DNA from: Macrosoma leucophasiata
Lineage: Eukaryota > Arthropoda > Insecta > Lepidoptera > Hedylidae
Assembly: GCA_036365455.1 (NCBI GenBank)
Contig: JAWQUS010000016.1
Span: 17,879,001-17,943,000, forward strand
Length of the DNA: 64,000 nucleotides
Direction: 5' to 3'
Below are positions 33,701-37,945 of the stretch, in pieces. A program made the position numbers and the translations under genes. The notes below the pieces were generated by a model. The model was given only the letters and a program-made list of their open reading frames with translations, was not told the origin of the DNA and ran no database searches. How positions within the stretch are numbered: position 1 is the stretch's first letter; each line of letters opens with the position of its first letter.

Positions 33701-34791
33701 CCCGAGGGTCGTCCGTTGCCGCGCGAGATCCTCCCTCCTGCATCGCCGAGGGCGCGTCGAGCCGATGTTGCCCACCCCATTCCTCCAAAGGCCCCGATCC
33801 CCCGGATCACAGTGAAGGCCGCCCAGACATACACCTACACTGACACTCATACCACTGTCGACAGGCCCCAACCACCCGCAGATTATTGGGAGGGTTCGAG
33901 CCCCGCCCACCGGCCGGGTTCGACTCCCGGTCGAGGACTTGAGACGTCGCCCGGGACCGCGGCTGCGCCGTCAGGCTTAGGCCAAGGTGACGACGTGGTC
34001 GTGTGGCCCCTTACCATCGCCAACGTCAACATATTTAACCTTTTGTAAGCGGCGCGCGGAGGAATAGCTGAGGGAGTGAAAAGAATGTACCCAAAAACAA
34101 AAAAAAAAAAACAAAAAAAAAAATAAACAAAAAAAAACATAAAACAAAGAAATGGGTTAAAAAGCTAAAAAAAAATAAAAAGGAGAAAAAACAAAACAAA
34201 AAAAAAACTGTATGAAGCCTCCTTCAGCGAGTTCCTCTGCGTGCCAGCATCTCCAGTTAAAGACCACGCCCCCGACGTCTCGGGGGCAGATAGGCCCGGG
34301 GAAGGAGGACATTCCTCGACCCCCGAACCATCCCCCCCCTTTTGTTGCGCTTCACGCGCGGAGGGAGGGATGATGAATAAACAGTCAGTCTATCGCCATT
34401 CCACCCTATGTGTGACGTCATATGGCGCATGCGTCTTTTTAGAATACACTTACTTTCAAAGTAGAAATTACGAATGAAAAGTACAAAATTTCCGAAAAAT
34501 GGTTAAACACCCCTAGTTTTGGATTAACTTTTGAATAATGTAATAAAACATGTAGGTTAAAAATATGAAATGTTGTCAATTGAATATGTAATTAACGTCA
34601 ATTATGTACGGCGTCAGGTGCCGACGAGCGCCAACATGCAAGTGCCGGTGCAGATCAACATCCCGCAGCACGTCGTGACGTCGCTGGCCGCCGCGCAGCA
34701 GCTGCAGCAGCAACAGCAACAACAACAACAGCAGCAGCAACAACAGACCATGGAGGAGCACCTGGAGGCGCTGATGGCGCACCACACGTGA
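6593..34791 (+). CDS. ZF gene A: four-finger C2H2 protein, 12 coding exons
   Basis: The start ATG is 6609 and the stop TGA 34789-34791. Coding exons are 6593-6734, 8987-9119, 10022-10129, 12327-12413, 15831-15931, 16717-16854, 18768-18869, 19834-19984, 20075-20303, 24654-24820, 25839-26023 and 34618-34791. Every junction has GT-AG ends and matching phase, giving 566 aa. The order is a Gly/Gln-rich N-terminal half, an acidic patch (IIIKEECDENNDD), a KKKKKYKKK basic run, four C2H2 fingers (each C-x2-C-x12-H-x3-H), an Ala/Pro-rich linker and a poly-Gln tail. This layout is typical of nuclear DNA-binding transcription factors. The family is not recognised. Introns are loaded with transposons, including a full LINE in the last one. 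Gene B at 49646 is its paralogue. Confidence 0.88.
7580..7920. repeat. Structured dispersed repeat with nested hairpins
   Basis: It contains GAAACGTGCAT/ATGCACGTTTC outer arms (about 7580 and 7687), a GTAGATCGC-AA-GCGATCTAC hairpin at 7606-7625 and a perfect 16-bp stem with GATA loop at 7725-7760. Downstream, 'ggttggccactaaccc' and 'ggagcagcgtggtgga' resemble a common insect repeat tail. The class is uncertain. Confidence 0.5.
8283..8657 (+). mobile_element. MITE, ends AAAGGAGATGTTGC, copy 2
   Basis: This 375-bp copy has both inverted ends and the shared interior. It interrupts a SINE-like unit: 'gttcaccgaccctaaa' lies to its left and the tRNA-like 'ggtagcttagtggtaaa' to its right. The same two parts lie together at 11250-11400. 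Confidence 0.85.
8658..8760 (+). repeat. tRNA-like SINE fragment
   Basis: Box A-like 'ggtagcttagtggtaaaagctgg' style sequence is followed by 'ttatcctgaggtcgca', but the T-arm is lost. It matches the fuller copy at 11295-11400. It is not a functional tRNA gene. Confidence 0.55.
8987..9119 (+). CDS. ZF gene A, coding exon 2
   Basis: The acceptor ccgttttgcag is followed by VVGMVGGVNMGDGMQYV and a Gly/Leu-rich run. The donor CTG/gtaatt is in phase 1. Its low-complexity hydrophobic/Gly pattern is like the N-terminus of gene B. Confidence 0.8.
9205..9340 (+). repeat. Dispersed repeat, 'ctcgctaaaactcgagaacgg' type
   Basis: It starts with a TATATATATAAAAAT run and continues with 'gctgttcgttagtctcgc' and 'aacggctggacgg'. 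This style is common in lepidopteran Helitron/SINE-like repeats. The class is not certain. Confidence 0.4.
9557..9798. mobile_element. TA-flanked MITE (CAGT...ACTG ends), copy A
   Basis: This 242-bp element has 27-nt imperfect inverted ends (left CAGTATTCAACAATAAA, right TTTATTGTTGAGCACTG) and TA on both sides (9555-9556, 9799-9800), as expected for a Tc1/mariner-type MITE. Copy B is at 26237-26490. Confidence 0.8.
10022..10129 (+). CDS. ZF gene A, coding exon 3
   Basis: The acceptor aattttacag is followed by a Gln-rich segment (VQIQVLSPNLTLQQQQPKYQ), with donor CAGG/gtatgt, phase 1 in and out. Such Gln-rich tracts are typical of activation domains. Confidence 0.8.
10264..10533 (+). repeat. 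BMC1-like repeat
   Basis: It runs from 'ggcaaacaagcatgcagttc' through 'gaacacgatagtgctgaac' to 'gagctccgtcactggagctc'. Related copies are at 15008, 16331, 16975, 26680, 27025, 48312, 55112 (minus) and 55640/57289 (minus, split). Confidence 0.7.
10688..10800. repeat. Fold-back repeat with 'cccgacgtttcggtcgc' centre
   Basis: Arms reading 'gattttctcgcgtat...actcccaaacttc' and their inverse flank the motif. A one-arm copy lies at 42155-42235. Confidence 0.6.
10887..11203 (+). repeat. tRNA-derived SINE with LINE-type tail
   Basis: The head has box A-like 'tagcctagtggtagc' and a perfect box B 'ggttcgattcc'. The body ends in 'ctaccccttcggggattaca' plus 'gcgtgaagtta' and an AATAAA-rich run. Tail-only copies are at 17990-18100 and 35150-35255 (minus). 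The tail resembles the 3' end of the LINE fragments at 25178 and 57763. Confidence 0.75.
11295..11400 (+). repeat. tRNA-like SINE head
   Basis: It has 'ggtagcttagtggtaaagcgg', box B-like 'ggttcaatccc' and matching ends 'gacttcgg...' and '...cctgaaatc'. It is followed at once by MITE copy 3. It is a repeat, not a tRNA gene, because sister copies share non-tRNA flanks. Confidence 0.6.
11406..11881 (+). mobile_element. MITE, ends AAAGGAGATGTTGC, copy 3
   Basis: This 476-bp copy has both ends present (left with one mismatch, GGTGC). The interior carries the same paired segments as copies 1 and 2. The open frames 11358-11651 and 11822-12073 are shadows of it. Confidence 0.85.
12327..12413 (+). 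CDS. ZF gene A, coding exon 4
   Basis: The acceptor gttgtcaacag is followed by GGGAILTVAYPPDGNDG and more; donor GAAG/gtattt, phase 1 in and out. It is 29 codons, so it can be skipped or joined without a frame change. Confidence 0.8.
12640..12920 (+). repeat. SINE with tRNA-like core
   Basis: The core 'cagtagctcaattggaagag' plus 'gagttcgagtctcgcctgaa' folds as tRNA-like D- and T-arms with a 7-bp acceptor-like pairing. The unit continues for about 100 nt on both sides and recurs at 44600-44830, so it is a repeat. Confidence 0.7.
13219..13265 (+). CDS. ZF gene A, optional exon: 21-nt micro-exon or alternative last exon
   Basis: The acceptor aaactctcag is followed in the gene's frame (phase 1) by GTFRMRPGDQQFYIV and a TGA at 13264. 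An internal donor CCAG/gtgacc at 13239 would instead give a 7-codon in-frame micro-exon. An AATAAA near 13405 fits the last-exon reading. It may also be unused; transcript data are needed. Confidence 0.45.
13500..14035. repeat. 48-bp minisatellite made of three 16-bp monomers
   Basis: Nine units carry 'gagcactcct' at about 48-nt spacing (13579 to 13967). Each unit has three related 16-mers: GTGTATTTCGCAGAAA, GTGCATTTCTCACAAG and GAGCACTCCTCAAAAT. The edges keep simpler 16-mers. The period is divisible by three, which explains open frames on both strands. Confidence 0.9.
14190..14515. repeat. Imperfect fold-back MITE
   Basis: Left half ('gcaagatttgtacaagaaaa', 'aatattatctagtgaac') and right half are loose inverse complements. 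A second copy is at 25415-25735. The remainder of 14035-15005 is A+T rich with nothing else seen. Confidence 0.6.
15008..15162 (+). repeat. BMC1-like repeat, 3' part
   Basis: It begins at 'ggtgttatgcctctgtgccgg' and ends at the 'gagctccttcactagagctc' pair. Confidence 0.65.
15524..15700 (-). mobile_element. 5'-truncated copy of the Jockey-type LINE (3' end only)
   Basis: The reverse complement matches the 3' UTR of the full LINE at 28226-34388: 'catccctccctccgc', the 'ccttccccgggcctatctg' segment and the A-rich tract. A further solo end is at 37812. Confidence 0.75.
15831..15931 (+). CDS. ZF gene A, coding exon 5
   Basis: The acceptor attcgagcag is followed by LQVLTALPPEMQLVQPAQAQ and a Gln-rich end. 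It enters in phase 1 and leaves in phase 0 at CAG/gtaaat. Confidence 0.82.
16331..17095 (+). repeat. Two BMC1-related repeats flanking exon 6
   Basis: Segments 16331-16616 and 16975-17095 share 'gacagacaagca', 'gaaagtggtcaccgtc' and 'gccaacgcg'. The first ends with the usual 'cggtggtgcctacgcc' part. Exon 6 lies between them. Confidence 0.6.
16717..16854 (+). CDS. ZF gene A, coding exon 6 (acidic patch)
   Basis: The acceptor gttgttcag is followed by VFITQNQIVIQGPDDKAFNN, then an Asn/Thr run and the acidic IIIKEECDENNDD; donor GAT/gtaaga, phase 0. The IIIKEE piece looks like a SUMO-type psi-K-x-E site; that role is inference. Confidence 0.85.
17380..17490 (+). repeat. Dispersed repeat, short copy
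   Basis: 'ggtactttcggcgaaaatc', 'cagacggacagacagag' and 'gtacggaactcttt' match the ends of the longer repeat at 40815-41645. From 17490 to 17990 the DNA is A+T rich with nothing seen. Confidence 0.5.
17990..18100 (+). repeat. SINE tail copy
   Basis: 'cgtaaccggcgaatcgtggg' to 'cggggattacaggcgtgaag' is the 3' part of the SINE at 10887-11203 without its tRNA head. Confidence 0.7.
18234..18690 (-). pseudogene. LINE reverse-transcriptase C-terminal fossil (CR1/Jockey-like)
   Basis: On the minus strand a frame beginning WGGAAKSYLIELERAQRAIL style (18690 downward) is followed, after a frameshift near 18440, by HYRFLGNYLYNKINETL. This is the typical C-terminal region behind the reverse transcriptase of CR1/Jockey-superfamily ORF2. 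Catalytic motifs are not included. Confidence 0.65.
18768..18869 (+). CDS. ZF gene A, coding exon 7
   Basis: The acceptor ttgtattttcag is followed by ESSQGTEASDVIPTWQITSS and then SELFKYIKQWPPQ; donor CAG/gttagt, phase 0. It corresponds to the DSSTWQTLAG region of gene B. Confidence 0.85.
19010..19680 (+). pseudogene. LINE ORF1 fossil with PHD-like finger
   Basis: ATG at 19010 opens MPNKCDKCDKNITKKLPASE. With one frameshift, further pairs CKKC, IHG-PVC and CQEC complete a PHD-type zinc-finger pattern, followed by an acidic run (DDDSDDEEDD) and a coiled-coil-like region to about 19680. This is the layout of ORF1 in CR1-like LINEs. Several frameshifts and stops make it dead. Confidence 0.6.
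19834..19984 (+). CDS. ZF gene A, coding exon 8
   Basis: The acceptor cctttcacag is followed by HTQKLPEPLQQFLRLNPDIP and an acidic end; donor GAAG/gtaata, phase 1. The following intron is only 90 nt and stays open in frame. Confidence 0.87.
20075..20303 (+). CDS. ZF gene A, coding exon 9 (basic run, finger 1, start of finger 2)
   Basis: The acceptor cttatttcag is followed by DGNTKVQNKKKKKYKKKPP, then DGSVLFCCPVCEMAYPQ (finger 1, CPVC...HLSVH) and RRFICGLCGAG, the first half of finger 2. The donor GG/gtgagt is in phase 2. The Lys run is a likely nuclear localisation signal. Confidence 0.9.
20528..20655 (+). pseudogene. Degenerate tandem duplicate of finger-1 exon
   Basis: About 125 nt repeat the 3' half of exon 9 at over 90% identity by eye (DGSVLFC-RPVCEMAYPQKE). 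The second finger has lost its first Cys (FISG for FICG). The donor is destroyed, TGA follows at once, and there is no acceptor. Homology continues into the following intron, so a genomic segment was duplicated. Confidence 0.8.
20834..24166 (-). mobile_element. RTE-like non-LTR retrotransposon, near full length, inactivated
   Basis: A 12-bp target duplication ATTAAATACATT lies at 20822-20833 and 24167-24178, bounding a 3333-bp minus-strand element. The 5' leader is about 24166-23780. One ORF follows with endonuclease then reverse transcriptase, and a short repeat tail (AAGTCAAGTAAGTCAA) ends it. It occupies the intron between gene A exons 9 and 10. Confidence 0.87.
20863..23776 (-). pseudogene. 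Endonuclease-reverse transcriptase ORF, broken
   Basis: The start MKIRTRLAYWNVRTL is an AP-endonuclease-like entry (WNVRT, then LSEVR, GDLNAKVGDD, SDHMLMVAELR). The reverse transcriptase follows with FVDFEKAFDTVRW (motif A), GVRQGC (motif B) and YADDLCLL (motif C), and a C-terminus with RRIQVFINRCLRQIL and WIGHTLRR. The reading frame changes near 23565, 22135 and 21630, and there is a stop at 22864. The style is RTE/RTEX-like; clade assignment is from memory of motif wording. Confidence 0.82.
24654..24820 (+). CDS. ZF gene A, coding exon 10 (fingers 2-3)
   Basis: The acceptor gtgccaacag is followed by LKRKEHLERHKLGH (end of finger 2), NPERPYVCAVCHKGFKRREH (finger 3) and the start of finger 4 (TCGECGKG). 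The donor AAAG/gtgagc is in phase 1. The linker NPERPYVC is close to the classic TGEKPY type. Confidence 0.92.
25178..25350 (+). mobile_element. 5'-truncated LINE tail with 12-bp target duplication
   Basis: CTATAATCTAAG lies at 25166-25177 and 25351-25362. The insert matches the LINE 3' end at 57763-58033 ('gaccaaataggtcgag', 'ccccgttagggacctggcg'). Confidence 0.8.
25415..25735. repeat. Imperfect fold-back MITE, second copy
   Basis: It matches 14190-14515 ('gatttgtacaa', 'gaaatattatcta', 'aatgttgtttagg', 'cttgccatgat'). Confidence 0.6.
25839..26023 (+). CDS. ZF gene A, coding exon 11 (finger 4 and Ala/Pro linker)
   Basis: The acceptor tatggtgcag is followed by FYRKDHLRKHTRSH, completing finger 4. 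A basic stretch SKRAREG and an Ala/Pro-rich region (APAALAALAPAAT) ending ETILPEITIH come next; donor CAT/gttagt, phase 0. The same FYRKDHLRKHTRSH is in gene B. Confidence 0.9.
26065..26200. repeat. Fold-back MITE
   Basis: 'cttccggcaagaaaagtgt' to 'tagagaaaatg' is mirrored by 'cattttctcgaaacagcatt' to 'cttttcttgccgggaag'. It starts about 40 nt after exon 11. Confidence 0.7.
26237..26490. mobile_element. TA-flanked MITE copy B with a 22-bp perfect hairpin at its left end
   Basis: CAGT...ACTG ends are flanked by TA (26235-26236, 26491-26492). Homologous to copy A at 9557. Bases 26241-26262 pair perfectly with 26267-26288 around an ACCC loop, an inverted duplication of the left end. Confidence 0.8.
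26680..27150 (+). repeat. Two BMC1-like repeats in tandem
   Basis: 26685-26942 is nearly full length. 27025-27150 is the 3' half only. Both end in 'gagctccgtcac-ggagctcta'. Confidence 0.65.
27438..27878. mobile_element. hAT-like MITE
   Basis: The ends TAGGGATGGTGAT / ATCGCCATCCCTA are inverted with one mismatch. The 8-bp flanks CTAGGAAG and CTACTAAG agree at 6 of 8, as a decayed hAT target duplication. From 27878 to 28225 I see only A+T-rich repeat scraps. Confidence 0.55.
28653..30971 (+). CDS. LINE ORF1, Gag-like protein with three zinc knuckles
   Basis: 772 aa. The N-terminus is Arg/Pro-rich and disordered, with KRRRSEAS and DKRPRHRH basic patches (possible nuclear signals). An RRM-like region follows around residues 230-370 (FLRGLPTDTPPQDIL). 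Three CCHC knuckles come near 390-450: CHRCQALGHASGNC, CVRCAGGHPVAEC and CANCDGPHAASDRRC. A long Pro-rich tail includes GKKKKSRSSRRR. ORF1 of this kind binds the element RNA and guides the particle. The start ATG follows the in-frame TAA of 'gaaataatg'. The stop TAA lies about 100 nt before ORF2's first conserved residues. Confidence 0.92.
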   Translation: MQQRERERLEPRGTKLPVRQVVSRPAPQLPQEDPLSTPAPNVPTVGEHLRPIPTPAPAVGPNPAGPQSLLQELKESGNASTAPAYPVVTTIIATGGDTAKRRRSEASSINSSNDSGAREDKRPRHRHLSSSEASQDEFEQAEEDNMSGNASRPSPSHSPSPSTSYAGLESPRRIVPDVDMSQAVQAGTTHQHEIKSRSPTPPAISYAAAAASPSTRSHPIMVTETQPPKSSYPPIIVEKLPNWPRHLAALAKKLGYTPNARTFGKGVRFIPASAEEYRAVQAYMIAESTADVSIEWYCYSPAADLPTKVFLRGLPTDTPPQDILGALQQKGFDAQAARPLVGRKGSPSQAFFVQLGHLSHEELSRLYAVDTLLHLKGITIRAWRGRIGPPQCHRCQALGHASGNCHRPMKCVRCAGGHPVAECIVPRDQPRCANCDGPHAASDRRCPVFVKEARRRGDRIPPPLPDTANLNQQPQAHPAPGLQTSTIVPPVAPPRVQAQPAGAPTPLSAAATCTQAPSSYNAPSGKKKKSRSSRRRQQRARTEAPLATSSPFLAGPPPTATLAKLKETHAPAPTIAEEHEASPPWRMHDPRVRHLPSDAAAQSVRDRPETERMSRTLDADAVSFKPSTAPAVALQPAQPRNVEGLTTCDPRLRDSQRTGPPPPVVDRPLSKRRTHGLEVDTAYITHAQVTRPTLSVPRPHEPLPEPRPTAGPVSAPRPTYPGPDFQREPSVSQLLGIFISTLTGILTAYNAGQDIVPALLRGLADLTQLQAP
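31073..34048 (+). CDS. LINE ORF2, endonuclease and reverse transcriptase
   Basis: About 990 aa. AP-type endonuclease: LLYWNPGGIKG (31076), LLGETKLR, VAGDLNAKHPSWGS, then DAQHLPLL where most relatives have SDH. Reverse transcriptase: SYRPITLLSHLGKLFERLLL, FLDIEKAFDRVWH (A), GVPQGSCLSP (B), LFADDSAYVAT (C, catalytic ADD). A Pro-rich C-terminus follows. The frame is open upstream past the ORF1 stop, and I see no ATG before the conserved start, so the initiation mode (coupling or shift) is unclear. It performs target-primed reverse transcription in the nucleus. Confidence 0.92.
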   Translation, partial: RLLYWNPGGIKGHIRELRDLAQSQDIHVVLLGETKLRSGDELRIPNFFVYRHDEVSPRGLAYRGTAALVRRDVVHDELGILPFASVRSKGVCVNADGTELNIFAAYRPPGGHVDVRDVHALLGDKPTIVAGDLNAKHPSWGSRVISPPGRRIFEDSQVGGYSVIGPDAPSHVPTNQNHQPDVLDIVIHKHLPWPVHVEVLYDLDAQHLPLLVTLSLTTNFTIPRPPRRRTDWHAFTRTMSEAEPLGALQSPEDVEEATNRLAAIIKSAKEAATTTLPPKSYRRGALPASLESMRQRKRALRQLWARTRCPSVKSDLNRLTERLSAAVSAYRGSTWETTIDRAGEKDTNLYALTRALTREAPPIYPLLDSSGRRCYRPQDRAEIMANHLEGVFTPNPASGAAVEHHDDCECRVRELLSAPAAPLRGEDFISPSELRKAVLRLPSRRAAGPDGIPIEALRHLPWRSLVSLTKLFNGVLRTGHFPTDWKLGKVIVLPKPGKDRRLTSSYRPITLLSHLGKLFERLLLRRLRPLLPSREEQFGFRAGHSTTLQLARVLHHLADEANRDHYAVGVFLDIEKAFDRVWHVGLLDKIAAKMQPGIFRVVADFLQDRRFYVTVEGCDSAQHPIRAGVPQGSCLSPCLYAAYTDDVPTLRDHLREGERDVMLSLFADDSAYVATSARLHLAIAKMQHLLDLLPEWLDRWRMAVNVDKTAAFVTRVRRLPQPLRLRGQDIAWQSTVKYLGCSIDRALRMVPTVNHVVQQAATARSMLRPVLQSRLPLRTKIRLYKTYVRSRLTYAAPAWYALCSATQRRRLQVQQNVSLRLITGAGRYVRNDVIARDLGVESVEEFVVRLARRMFDRADNGPHEHLRGIAPLHSRPPEGRPLPREILPPASPRARRADVAHPIPPKAPIPRITVKAAQTYTYTDTHTTVDRPQPPADYWEGSSPAHRPGSTPGRGLETSPGTAAAPSGLGQGDDVVVWPLTIANVNIFNLL
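34618..34791 (+). CDS. ZF gene A, coding exon 12 (poly-Gln, stop)
   Basis: The acceptor tacggcgtcag, phase 0, is followed by VPTSANMQVPVQINIPQHVV, then LAAAQQLQ and a mixed CAG/CAA run of about 15 Gln, and TMEEHLEALMAHHT with TGA. Mixed codons make the run fairly stable. AATAAA follows at about 35093. Confidence 0.88.
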   Translation: MPTSANMQVPVQINIPQHVVTSLAAAQQLQQQQQQQQQQQQQQTMEEHLEALMAHHT

Positions 34792-35149
34792 CGCGGGTAG
34801 ACGCGCCCTCGCAGGTTCGCACACTACCCTGTCATTGCCTCAAATTTGTTGCAGTGAGAGAAGGTTTCTACCTGCTTATTTATCCTTAAATTTGTCAATT
34901 TTGACATTTAGATAACCTATATACTTATTACTTAAGAACGAGTAAAAAATTGTATGGGAGCCCTCTTTGATAATTACTTTATTTTTATTTAATTATTTAT
35001 TTTGCAAGGTAATATACAAGTAAATATTCTGTGAAATTTTTTATCGCCTACATGTTACCGTTATAAAAAAATACTAAGAAAAATACACTAGAAATAAACA
35101 CATTATTTCTAATTTTCCACTTAATATTTTCATTATCTTATTTTTAGTA

Positions 35150-35255
35150 ACTTCACGCCTGTAATCCCCGAAGGGGTGGGCAGAGGTAAATGCATGCATT
35201 CAAGCACACATGCAAACACCCACGATTCGCCGGTTACGTTTTGGCCCATGTATTT
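35150..35255 (-). repeat. SINE tail, inverted
   Basis: 'cttcacgcctgtaatccccg' to 'cgattcgccggttacg' is the reverse complement of the 10887-11203 SINE 3' part. Confidence 0.75.
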
Positions 35256-35364
35256 ATTAGTGTTTGTTGTTATAACGACAACGCAAACACAAGTTTTTAA
35301 AATTTCAGCTTTTTAGCTGTCATGGTTTATGAGATACAGCCTGGTGACAGACAGACAGCTGAGG

Positions 35365-35510
35365 CTTAATGTGAGATTCACAGACCGCACTATGACTTTA
35401 CTTTGAGCAAAGTGTGCTTAGAACTGTTAATACAGTATGGGTTTTAGACAGTTCTAAGCGTACTTTGCTCAAAGTGAATTCATAGTGCGGTGTATGAATC
35501 TCACCCTTAG
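35365..35510. repeat. Fold-back MITE
   Basis: Arms 'tgtgagattcacagaccgca' and inverse 'tgaatctcaccc' enclose 'tttgagcaaagtgtgcttag' and its inverse, with a loop near 35440. Confidence 0.75.
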
Positions 35511-35827
35511 TAATAGCACACCGCGGACACTGCGCCAAAATTCCATACAAACGCTTAATTTGGTTTTCTGTTACACAGACATCAATCAGTGACGTGTATT
35601 TACACGCGCACCTACGTGCGTAGCACGTACAAAATACCAACCGTCGCCCATAAGAGGGGAAGGGGATGAGTGATGCGGGCAAATCGGGCGGAACGTCGAA
35701 GTGTCCATTCTATACGTAGAATTATTATCATAATCTCTGGTAATAGGATCCCGTTTTTACCTTTTAGGTACAGAACCCTAAAAACTATCAACATACGTCC
35801 AAATGAAAAAGTAATGTTCTGTTACAG

Positions 35828-35869
35828 GTGAGAACGCATAAAAGAAGGGATGGGCATGAGGAAGACTGA
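35828..35869 (+). CDS. Possible alternative last exon of ZF gene A
   Basis: The acceptor tgttctgttacag is followed in phase 0 by VRTHKRRDGHEED and TGA, 14 codons. It could join exon 11 (phase 0) in place of exon 12. It might instead be part of the 3' UTR or unused. Confidence 0.35.
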   Translation: MRTHKRRDGHEED

Positions 35870-36856
35870 GGGACCGCCGCTAAGCTAAACTCAAGCCGCG
35901 GCCAACCGCCGTGAACGAATCTCCGCGAGCGACGAACATTCTTTATTCAAGCTTGCTTCATGACAGTGCCTACCAATGACAAGTGATAAGAGGTAGATTA
36001 CTTCGCATAGACTTTAGTGATAATGATATTTAGCTTAAAAAGCTGAGCATTTACATTTGATAATGTTAAAATATCTTATTTTGGGGTGACTAACTCGGGT
36101 TCAGCACCGAGAACATAAAAAAACTCGTGTGTAAGACTTTTCTATGTTTTTTTTCTTTCTTTTGTTTTAGGATTTCTTGAACTGTTAATACATTTTTTAA
36201 CCGTAAATTGAGTTATCTTTAGCAAATCTCAAGTCAGCGCACAAACAAAATATTTAAATTAAATATCCAGTTAATGAAAAGGCCAGTATTATATATATTT
36301 CTCGTCTGTTATCGTGACCATTAGGAACCAACAAAAATATTATACTTTCAAGGTTACATACATAGGTTTATTTAAATGATGAAGGTCATCATTTAAATAA
36401 ACCTATGTATGGATTAAAGCTAATTTCATAATATTGGACAGCTTCGAATAATTGGTGAAGTATCTTTCCGATTGACAATGTTCCTCTTGACAGTCTTGAC
36501 CCTCCTCATAGACTTAAAACTACTCATAAATGACTTTTTGAACGCATTTCTAAAAGATTTGCTAATTACTTTTTTATCTTTTTCTGTATTACCCAATTCT
36601 ATGAAAAGACTCACACTCATCTATAAACGTACCTACATAGACAAGACCTTAAAGTTTAATTATCAATTGAGTAAGATAGAGAAAGGCAAAAATGGAATTA
36701 GAAAATCTTTAGCAGAAATGCGTTTAAGAATCAGATAAGCGTAGTATTAGGCCTGTGTCGTCGGTCACAGACATCGACACAGGCCGAGTATCGTACCTAA
36801 GTCAGTTATCGAAATCTTAGCCATATCTGTAATTTAAAATCTGATTTTAAAACTAT

Positions 36857-37002
36857 CCCCCTTATTCATAAACGTACATTAGATACGTTTTAGCTATAGA
36901 ATGCTTTGTCTTTGTCAGTTGCATTGTGAAATGTGCAGGATAGAAGAAGACAAAGGAGAGATTAGCAGCACTTCAGCTAAAATACATTTATGAATAAGGG
37001 GG
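36857..37002. mobile_element. MITE with CCCCCTTATTCATAAA ends
   Basis: The inverted ends CCCCCTTATTCATAAA / TTTATGAATAAGGGGG have TA close outside on each side. This short element type is widespread in insect genomes. Confidence 0.75.
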
Positions 37003-37811
37003 TATGTATTTTAATTTCTTTATATTGTGCGTTCCCTTTGACTGTAACTATAAAAATATAAAAAAAAGCTTCTATTTCATAAGTATTGAAAATCTGGAAA
37101 TCTAAAATACCGATTCACATCAATACAAAGAGCGCCGTACTAGCGGTTCCTGTAGATATCTAGATATTGTACAGCAAGCTGAATGTCCAATATTTCTTAT
37201 TTATTTATTTGGAGAACCAACGGCACATGATATATTTAACAAAATTGAAGGAATAAAAACAGAGAGCCACTTAAAGGTTCCCACGTATAGAAATAGTATA
37301 GTTAAAGATCTTGATGAACACTGTACATGATTTTCAGATATTGTACCAATACAAAGATTCTGTTTATATACGGTTTGTATCGTCCAGTACTAATTAGTAT
37401 CTACCTCTTTACACTTTGATCATGGTCACAAATTCGTACTGATATACTCTGTTAAGATTGTAACGTTTAGTACGAAAATCTGCATGCGATCTGTAATAAT
37501 TGTAATAATTATGCGTCATTTACATTGTTTCATTTAATTCAAGAAGTTTTTTTTTATTATTTCAATTCGATTGTAATGTAAATGAGGCTGATGGTAAACA
37601 AAACTTGTATGTATATATCAGATCCGATTTAAATTAATTCAAAACATTCTTCGCTCTACTCAAGTATAAAATAGATACAAGGAAAATTGATAGATCGAGA
37701 CAGAATGATTGTTAATATCAATGATAACAATATTTTAAGTCAATGCTTTTGTCAATCTAGAGACTGAAGTGTGTTGATATTTTAAAAAATAAAGGCGTTG
37801 TCCGTCGCCAG

Positions 37812-37945
37812 ACAAATCATCATCCCTCCCTCTGCATATGAAGCGCAGCGTAACAGAGTGGGAGAAGGTTCGGGAGTCGAGGATTTTCTCGTTCCCCAGG
37901 GCTATCTGCCCCCGAAGCATCGGGGGCGTGGTCGTTAAATACTGT
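37812..37945 (-). mobile_element. Solo 3' end of the Jockey-type LINE
   Basis: The reverse complement matches 34255-34380: 'catcatccctccctctgc', 'gttcgggagtcgagga' and 'gcatcgggggcgtggtc'. Confidence 0.75.

Larger units (their letters stand above)
28226..34388 (+). mobile_element. Full-length Jockey-type LINE, both ORFs open
   Basis: The perfect 11-bp target duplication TCTATCGCCAT at 28215-28225 and 34389-34399 bounds a 6163-bp element. It has a 427-nt 5' UTR, ORF1 (28653-30971), ORF2 (about 31073-34048) and a 340-nt 3' UTR with a long A-rich stretch (34100-34210). It sits in the last intron of gene A, same strand. It is much more G+C rich than the host. Solo 3' ends of the family are at 15524 and 37812. 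Intact frames and an exact duplication indicate a recent insertion. Confidence 0.93.

Noticed and set aside
28601..34140. Many antisense and out-of-frame ORFs in the LINE
   Set aside because: They are shadows of G+C-rich ORF1 and ORF2; none has recognisable domains.
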